DNA of 12,579 bases. Source: Willaertia magna (lineage: Eukaryota > Heterolobosea > Eutetramitea > Acrasida > Naegleriidae). Position numbers and translations under genes: made by a program. The notes beneath the pieces are model-generated. The model saw only the letters and a list, made by a program, of their open reading frames with translations. It was not told the origin of the DNA and made no database searches. Location: positions 1 through 12,579 of the forward strand of contig CADWAF010002148.1 of the NCBI GenBank assembly GCA_902984215.1, in the 5' to 3' direction. Numbering within the stretch: position 1 is the stretch's first letter; every line of letters starts with the position of its first letter. Of the stretch, positions 7,721 to 12,579 are shown in pieces.

Positions 7721-8201
7721 TTATCAAATTAAAGTGGTTACAAGTAATTCTTAAAGAAAATAGAATCATTTTTAAGATATTTTTCTATAAAACTGATCAA
7801 ACTGGTAAAGGAGAAAAAAAGATTTCTATGAAATAATCTTAAGATTATCTATTTGTCCAATCAAATTAATCAAAGACTACATGAAGTTAATTGAAAAATT
7901 TAAAACATCTTCTTTACCATTTTTCTCATTCCCAGATAACAAATTTATTAATAATAGTCTAGTTACTAACATAGTTAGAATAGTTAGTTCTTATTTTAAT
8001 GCTAAAGAATATTTATTTTCATATTTATTTAAAATTAATAGTGCTACAGCTATAATAATTATTGGGGAATCTTTAAATAATATTAAAATAGCAGGTCGTT
8101 AGAAAAGTGATATTGCTTTGAATTATATTAGAAAAGAAACATTAACTATGCATAATACTTTTAATACCATATTTAATAAGAAAAACATATTGCTAAACTA
8201 A
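7684..8201 (+). pseudogene. Tyrosine recombinase, catalytic domain remnant
   Basis: The first part (7684-about 7830) reads VASLRLLIKLDEFIKLKW and FFYKTDQTGKGEKK, matching box I ('lR.sEl..L.W') and the 'KTDq..G' strand of DIRS recombinases. After a frameshift near the A-run at 7813-7819 the frame continues as LSICPIKLIKDYMK, then YLFKINSAT (family HSfRigaAT), IGESLNNIKIAGR-stop-KSD (family G.s...Ik..GRWkSd) and LNYIRKE with the likely nucleophile Tyr at 8124-8126. Three of the usual catalytic set are changed: Arg to Lys at 7708, His to Tyr at 8022 and Arg to Lys at 8031; the Trp of GRW is TAG at 8100. Each is one C-to-T or G-to-A step. The enzyme is inactive as encoded. Confidence 0.82.
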
Positions 8202-8252
8202 CTCAATTGTTAATTAATAATAAAGTTTTTATTAAGTCTATTCTCTAATAAA

Positions 8253-8431
8253 CATTAACAATTCTTTAAAAAAGAAGAACTTAAGTGTTACAATTAAAGA
8301 ATAGGCGAGAAAAGCTAGTATAAATACTTATAAAGTTGTAATATTTATATTTTAATAACTTTTCTAAATTACAAAAAATTTACCAAAAATATCAATCTGC
8401 CATAGGTTAATAATTTTGAAATAATATATTT
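8253..8431 (+). repeat. Right 179-bp direct terminal repeat of the DIRS-like element
   Basis: Gap-free match to 3196-3374 with 16 differences, all T or A here against C or G in the left copy. It lies 51 bases after the recombinase frame ends. Both hairpins of the left copy are weakened here. Confidence 0.92.
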
Positions 8432-8540
8432 TCCACTCATTTCACCCAGAGATTCAATTACAATTACTATTTTCTAGTCATTCACCCTTGTAAGTGCGAC
8501 TTTATAATAAAGCAATGTTTTTGCCAATAGGTAGCTTTAA
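8432..8540. other. Spacer between the two retroelements
   Basis: About 110 bases with more C and G than either side, including CACCCTTGTAAGTGCGACTT. No coding frame or repeat was recognised. It may be host DNA between insertions, the outer terminal part of the DIRS-like element, or the 5' UTR of the non-LTR element. Confidence 0.35.
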
Positions 8541-9497
8541 GTAAGAGAAATATCATTTCAATATTACAATACACAACACAATAATTTAATTAATAAATCT
8601 CATTACTCTCAATATACTAACAACTAATTCAATTCAAACCCAGTAAATAAAGCTAATTTAAAGTCATTAAAACTTAATAAACTACCAAGCAAAAAACACT
8701 ATAATAATAGAAACCAACTCAAAAAATCTATAAAATTAACAATCAACCAAAATTTTAAAACTACTAAAAAAATATCCTAAGTCAATTTAGTTAATAATAA
8801 TTACAATGAAGTATCAAAATTAAGTAATGTTAAAAAATTATTAAAGTTCATCTTAATCAAAAGTTAATTGAAAAAATCAATATTTCATTTAATAATAAAA
8901 CATACAGTATCAAAAGTATTATCAATAACTTAAAAATACATTAAAAACTATTAAATGCTAAATTTAAAAACTTTAAAACATTGTTTCAATTAGCAATAGA
9001 AAAAGTTAATAAAATTAAATTATAATTACCAAAATCATTCAATAAAAACAACTATATTAATGCAGTAAAAGAAATATTTCAAATAATATAAATTATATTA
9101 ATCCAAAGCAAATTAAAAATAAATCAAGCAAAGAGTTAGTATGACAAAAATGATTACTATTATAATATTGAATACACTTATAATAATATTAATGATGTTA
9201 ACAAAATTGTTAATTTATAAGGCTATCCACTTAAAGGGTTTTTTAAATGGTGTAAGAATTGTATTTAAAAGGTTTATATTAGTTGAAGAATACTATAAAA
9301 ATAGACAAAAAAAATTCTTTATGCCTAAAATCTTACAAACAATCAACTTTAATGATCAAATGATAAATTTTAATAGTATTAAAACTTATTTTAATAATCA
9401 AAACAAAAAAATTAAATTAATATATAAAAACATAAAAGAAATTAAAAAACAGTTAAAAATTATCCTTCTAAAACTTAACAATAATACTAAAAGATAA
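8541..9497 (+). pseudogene. ORF1-like remnant of the non-LTR element
   Basis: From 8541 a frame runs with few stops (mostly TAA, for example at 8621 and 8778) and gives a Lys/Asn/Gln-rich peptide including NKANLKSLKLNKLPSKK. After more breaks, a 118-codon open stretch (9141-9497) ends in a charged helical segment (KIKLIYKNIKEIKKQLKII) that would form a coiled coil, as ORF1 proteins often do. An alternative frame near 9225 shows a single CKNC pair but no full zinc knuckle. Position before the endonuclease and composition support ORF1; there is no diagnostic motif, so this assignment is by context. Confidence 0.45.
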
Positions 9498-9586
9498 CTT
9501 TTTTAAATCTATACTATTATAATGTCAATAACTTAATTAATACTTTTAACAAGTACAAAAAAGAAAAAAAAGTTATGTAAATTATT

Positions 9587-10150
9587 GACTATTATAATCT
9601 TGATTTTGTTTGTATTTCTAAAAGTTACTTTAATTTTTAAAATAAAAGAAATTTAGTATACAAAGTTTCTAAATTATTTCATAAATAAGTTTACATAAAT
9701 TATAATAATGCCCATGATGAAATAGTTGTAATTATAAAGTATAACTACAAAAATAAAAAATCTTCTATTAATTTTATAATAATTCCCAATAAAGTTCAAT
9801 ATCTAAGACTTATTATTAAAAATAAGTTAATTCATATTTTAAATATCTATAATTATACCCAAAGATACCCTAAAGAATTAGAGGATAAACTTATTAGTAA
9901 AATTAACATTCTATTAATTAAAATAGATAGTGAATCAATTATTTTAATAGAAGATTTAAATTGTAAAATCTTAAATCCAAATAATAACAATCCAAGAACC
10001 CAAAAATGAATTGATTTAATCAAAAGATTTAATTTGAATATGTTTAATTACAATAACTACTCATACATAAGACAACAAAACAACAACCTTATTAAAACTA
10101 AAATTAACCATACTGCTCTCTCTCTTTCTACTTCAAAATTATTAAAGAAA
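9587..10150 (+). pseudogene. APE-type endonuclease domain remnant of the non-LTR element
   Basis: One frame reads DYYNLDFVCISKSYF (family 'D.l.l.ETw'), later IYNYTQRYP (family vYaP), then SIILIEDLNCKI (family iilGDfNa) at about 9938-9967 and IDLIKRFNLNMFN (family 'l..f.L'). The catalytic Glu of ETW is Lys (AAA at 9620-9622) and the Gly of GDFN is Glu (GAA at 9950-9952), both single G-to-A changes. TGA at 10007 stands before IDLI where a Trp would suit. Other in-frame TAA codons are present. The Asp and Asn of the DFN motif are kept. Confidence 0.7.
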
Positions 10151-10199
10151 TTAATATTAATCTCATTACAATCAATAATCATAAACCAATAAGAGTAAT

Positions 10200-11543
10200 A
10201 GTCGAATTTAATTTAAAAACTAATTGGAAAATGATAATAGTTAAAGAAAAGTTATTAAGAGATATAATGATAAAAAATACTTTTTTTTGAAATGAAATTA
10301 AGGAATAAATTTTAATAAATATTAAGAATAATGCCTCTTAATTTAAAAGTTTTAACAATAACAAAAATTATAGAGAATTATTTGAAATTGATAAAAAAAT
10401 CAAAACAATAGAAGAAAACTTTAATCCAATTAATAACTCTTTAAAATTAGAAAAAAAATAGTCAAAACAATAAATCTAAACTACAAACTAAAAATTACTG
10501 ACTTAATTAACAATTTTAAAGAAAAATTAATGTTTAAATTTGATAATTTATTAAATAAAAATTCATGCAACTAGAATAAAATCTTTAATTCAATTAGCAT
10601 ATGATTATATAGATAATGATTTTATTAAATTAGCCTTTATACATTGTAAAATTCCTAATAATCTAGCAAACTTCATCTGTAATGCTTATAAAAACTATAA
10701 ACTACAATTGAAAATTGAAAATAAATTAACAAAACCATTCTATAAAACTAAAAAAATCCCACAAAAATGTCCTTTAGCCCTATTACACAACTAATTATTG
10801 ATAAAGCAATTGAAGAATGGAAACTATCGATTAAACTTAAATTTAAAACAAATGAAATAAATTTACTAAACTTTGCTGATGACCTTATATTAATTGAAAC
10901 ATCTGATCAGTTGTTTTAACTCAAACTAAATTAGATTAATCAATGGCTTAGACAAATTAAATTAAAAATAGCCCCCGATAAATCATTCTTTACACAAAAG
11001 AATACAAAACCATTTCAATTAAATATTGATAACATAAATATTCCAAAAATTGATGATCAAAGATTACTTGGTGGATTTCTCAAGGAAAGTAAACTTCTAA
11101 ATGATAAAATTAAAAAAAGAATAACGAAAATCAAGGAAATCTTTAAGTTACTACCCAAAGAAAAACATTATCTCAAAAATTTAAATATTTTACTAAGTTG
11201 TAAAACATTCTCTAATTTTATTCATCTAAGCAGAACTAATTGCATTAAACTAAAATACTTGAAGAAAATAGATTTAGAAATTAGAAATAATATAAAAAGA
11301 ATCTTTAAATTGGATAAAAGAACTAAATTAAAAATTTTTTATAATTCAATAAATAAAAGGGGATTTAATATTAACTATTAAAAGGATAAAAGCTATATTA
11401 AACAGTCAACTCGTTAACACTATCATTAAAAAAGCAAATTCAAATAATTCACTACTATCAAACCTTCTAAAAAAAGCCATAATCAAAGCATCAAAAAAAA
11501 AAAAAACAAAACCTGCAACATATATGAAAAATTCATATTATTA
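10200..11543 (+). pseudogene. Reverse transcriptase domain remnant of the non-LTR element
   Basis: 10200-10580 is too broken to align by eye. From 10591 the frame reads QLAYDYIDNDFIKLAF (family 'lD...AFD.v.h') and IPNNLANFICNAYKNYK, reaching IPQKCP (family 'ipQG.plSP'). A frameshift at about 10770-10776 leads to SPITQLIIDKAIEEW and then LLNFADDLILIETS, with the catalytic FADD intact at 10872-10883. INQWLRQIKLKIAPDKS and RLLGGFLKES follow as the usual C and D boxes. Two in-frame stops follow FADD (about 10917 and 10932), and both positions suit Gln. The thumb region degrades after 11380 with more stops and an A-run at about 11491-11505. Confidence 0.78.
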
Positions 11544-12062
11544 TTGAATGATCTTAATATTACACTATACACTCCCAAAGAAATCGAATTCAATTTAAGT
11601 TCTAAACATGGAAGATGTAAGAAATTTGAAATATATACTAATGGAAGTAAAACACTAAATCACACAGGAATGGGTATTATTGTTAAATCAAGAAAGGGAG
11701 TATTTAAATACTTAGTTAAAATTAACAAAGCTTACTCCCACAACATTGCTGAGTTAGGTAGCATTATTTATGCTCTAAAATTACTACCTGCCAAAGCAGA
11801 AGCTAGAATCTACACTAACAGCCAAATTGCTCTATAAATTCTAACTAACAATAACTATAATGATAACTTGAAACCTTTCCAAATTGAATATAAAAAACTC
11901 ATAAAAGAATATCAACTTAAAATAACTTTACTAAAAGTTAAGGGACACTTTAATAATCAAGGAAACAATGAAGTAGACGCAGCAGCAAGAGAAGCTATCC
12001 AGAAAATGAAATTATTTGACCTTAGTAGAATTTTCACTGAAAAAGAGTTGTATAAAAATTAA
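11544..12062 (+). pseudogene. RNase H domain remnant of the non-LTR element
   Basis: One frame with a single TAA at 11835-11837. It reads FEIYTNGSKTLNHTGMG (family IYTDGS), HNIAELGSIIYALKLLP (the catalytic Glu of AEl is kept), RIYTNSQIAL (family YTDSq) and later LLKVKGHFNNQGNNEVDAAAREA, with the His loop and last Asp kept. Two of the four acidic DEDD residues are Asn: AAT at 11640-11642 and AAC at 11817-11819. Each is a G-to-A change preceded by T, that is CpA on the other strand. Apart from that the domain is the best preserved part of the element, and it ends with TAA at 12060-12062. Confidence 0.85.
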
Positions 12063-12069
12063 ATTTTTT

Positions 12070-12073
12070 AAAA
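12070..12073 (-). terminator. Pol III terminator of the 5S gene
   Basis: Minus strand TTTT at the 3' end of the 5S sequence, overlapping its last U. On the plus strand the same bases are AAAA, directly after the non-LTR 3' end. Confidence 0.7.
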
Positions 12074-12190
12074 TCTACAGCACTACAGGTTCCCGAGAAG
12101 TCTCCCATCTCAGTACTAATGTAGCCCTACTGTGCTTAACTTCTCAAATCGGACGGGATGAGGTGCTTTCACAGTGGTATGGCCGTAGAT
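12073..12190 (-). rRNA. 5S ribosomal RNA gene
   Basis: Read on the minus strand it begins ATCTACGGCCATACC, and contains AAGCACC, CCCGTCCGAT, AGTTAAGC and GATGGGAGAC, the conserved words of eukaryotic 5S RNA including the internal promoter boxes A and C bound by TFIIIA/TFIIIC. Helix I closes over nine pairs (AUCUACGGC with GCUGUAGAU, one G-U). Length is 118 nt. A TTTT tract follows at once (12073-12070), serving as Pol III terminator. There are no visible defects, so it is probably functional. It is a single copy here, not a tandem array, with the non-LTR element joined tail to tail at the terminator. Confidence 0.96.
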
Positions 12191-12214
12191 GCTAAGTAAC
12201 GTTTTGGAAGGAAT

Positions 12215-12373
12215 ATGTTGGCAGTTGTTAATGTGAACAAGAAAATTTTGGTGACTAAACAAACATTTGACTATGAAAGAGGAAAGCATTTTAAAGCGTT
12301 TGGAAAATTACAAAAGATTTCTTGCCAGTTATTACAAAGATCTCCTGAAAAACTTAATAATTTTGTAAAGTAA
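12215..12373 (+). CDS. Short ORF, 52 aa, unidentified (possible terminal exon)
   Basis: The frame from ATG 12215 to TAA 12371-12373 reads MLAVVNVNKKILV and continues through TFDYERGKHFKAFGKL. Base composition is closer to the flanking host genes than to the retroelements. There is an in-frame stop upstream (12194-12196). It could be a small gene, the last exon of a gene spliced in at an AG nearby (for example GGCAG before 12224), or a chance ORF in the 5' flank of the 5S gene. No domain is recognised. Confidence 0.35.
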   Translation: MLAVVNVNKKILVTKQTFDYERGKHFKAFGKLQKISCQLLQRSPEKLNNFVK

Positions 12374-12476
12374 TAACCATTAAAGTTACAAATTGTAAAG
12401 TAAATAGATAATTAAAAACTGCAATTTTGGCGCCATAATTTTGCCTGAAAAATTGACCGTTTGGAACAAAAAAAAA
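12374..12476. promoter_or_regulatory. Upstream region of the last gene
   Basis: It contains the 16-base word shared with 151-166 (here 12391-12406), a GGCGCC palindrome at about 12429, and an A-run leading into the ATG as in the kinase gene. No defined promoter element can be named. Confidence 0.35.
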
Positions 12477-12579
12477 ATGCAAAATTCGGAAGACAAACAA
12501 ATGAACAATAGCACTGACAATAATAAAGAAGAAGAACAACATAACCAACAAAACCCAACGCCATCCAAACCATCATCTC
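12477..12579 (+). CDS. N-terminus of a downstream gene (partial, unidentified)
   Basis: ATG at 12477 follows a run of ten A, the same context as the kinase start. 34 codons are visible to the window edge without a stop: MQNSEDKQMNNSTDNN, then acidic, Gln/Asn-rich and Pro/Ser-rich residues ending in PTPSKPSS. This is a typical disordered N-terminus and gives no clue to function. Confidence 0.6.
   Translation, partial: MQNSEDKQMNNSTDNNKEEEQHNQQNPTPSKPSS

Larger units (their letters stand above)
3196..8431 (+). mobile_element. Degenerate DIRS-like (tyrosine-recombinase) retrotransposon
   Basis: The element is recognised from gene content and order on the plus strand: a gag-like ORF, DIRS-type reverse transcriptase, RNase H, then a tyrosine recombinase instead of a DDE integrase. 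It is bounded by 179-bp direct repeats. DIRS-1 itself has inverted termini, while PAT-like and Ngaro-like relatives have split direct repeats; direct repeats here favour the second type, though I could not find a full A1-B1-A2-B2 arrangement. All coding parts carry stops or frameshifts and mutated active sites, so the copy is dead unless rescued in trans. A gene fragment interrupts the recombinase at about 6681-7675. Confidence 0.85.
8541..12069 (+). mobile_element. Degenerate non-LTR retrotransposon (APE endonuclease, RT, RNase H)
   Basis: Domain order on the plus strand is ORF1-like coil, APE-type endonuclease, reverse transcriptase with FADD, RNase H. No terminal repeats are seen. EN-RT-RNase H order is typical of several non-LTR clades (I-like, Tad-like and relatives); clade assignment needs an alignment. 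The sense strand is strikingly G-poor and A-rich. The RNase H stop is only about ten bases from the 5S gene, so there is almost no 3' UTR. The 5' boundary is a guess. Confidence 0.82.

Noticed and set aside
7584..7769. 61-codon minus-strand ORF containing LRLATIIE
   Set aside because: It arises from the inverted-repeat region read backwards and shows no independent coding evidence.
3196..8431. Ty3/gypsy-type LTR retrotransposon with 179-bp LTRs
   Set aside because: No protease or DDE integrase remnant was found, the repeats lack TG...CA ends, and a tyrosine recombinase with KTDQ, GR(W)KSD and YIR motifs is present.
3196..12062. Classical RIP as known in ascomycetes
   Set aside because: RIP strongly prefers CpA. 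In the repeat comparison CpA and CpT are equal (seven each), with two CpC. The term RIP-like is used only as an analogy, and ordinary AT-biased decay is not excluded.
12354..12568. Two minus-strand ORFs near the right edge
   Set aside because: They are antisense to the A-rich leader and N-terminus of the gene starting at 12477; Phe/Leu runs are the complement of Lys/Glu/Asn codons.

Overview
The window looks like nuclear DNA of an AT-rich eukaryote. It has a 5S rRNA gene, asparagine-rich coding sequence, ATGs preceded by A-runs, a likely spliceosomal intron, and two retroelement types known only from eukaryotes (a DIRS-type tyrosine-recombinase element and an APE-endonuclease non-LTR element). 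The lineage cannot be fixed from this sequence. A protist (amoebozoan or heterolobosean type) or an early-diverging fungus would fit.

Layout. 3-101: last codons of an upstream gene. 102-396: its 3' region and the leader of the next gene. 397-2886: an intact 829-aa protein kinase followed by DUF4116-like repeats. 2887-3195: host intergenic DNA that ends in a possible cut-off gene start. 3196-8431: a degenerate DIRS-like retrotransposon bounded by 179-bp direct repeats, with gag, RT, RNase H and tyrosine recombinase remnants in order. Its recombinase gene is interrupted at about 6681-7675 by an intron-bearing, 5'-truncated gene fragment. 8432-8540: unassigned spacer. About 8541-12069: a degenerate non-LTR element (coiled-coil ORF1 remnant, APE endonuclease, RT, RNase H). 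12073-12190: an intact 5S rRNA gene on the minus strand, abutting the 3' end of the non-LTR element. 12215-12373: a short ORF. 12477-end: the start of another gene.

The strongest signal is the pattern of damage in the two retroelements. The two 179-bp repeats differ at 16 sites, and every difference is C or G in the left copy and T or A in the right copy. Across both elements, lost catalytic and signature residues are explained by single C-to-T or G-to-A steps: RT YxDD became YINN, LPFGL became LSFSL, recombinase HxxR became YLFK, GRW became GR-stop, two RNase H Asp became Asn, and the endonuclease ETW-type Glu became Lys. The kinase gene and the captured gene fragment show no such damage. 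This resembles RIP or another cytosine-deamination genome defence, but the context (CpA and CpT equally, in the repeats) is not classical RIP. Ordinary AT-biased decay remains the alternative.

The second notable structure is the captured gene. Two pieces of recombinase sequence are duplicated around it, one directly and one inverted, and the inverted copy still encodes the catalytic arginine that the sense copy has lost.
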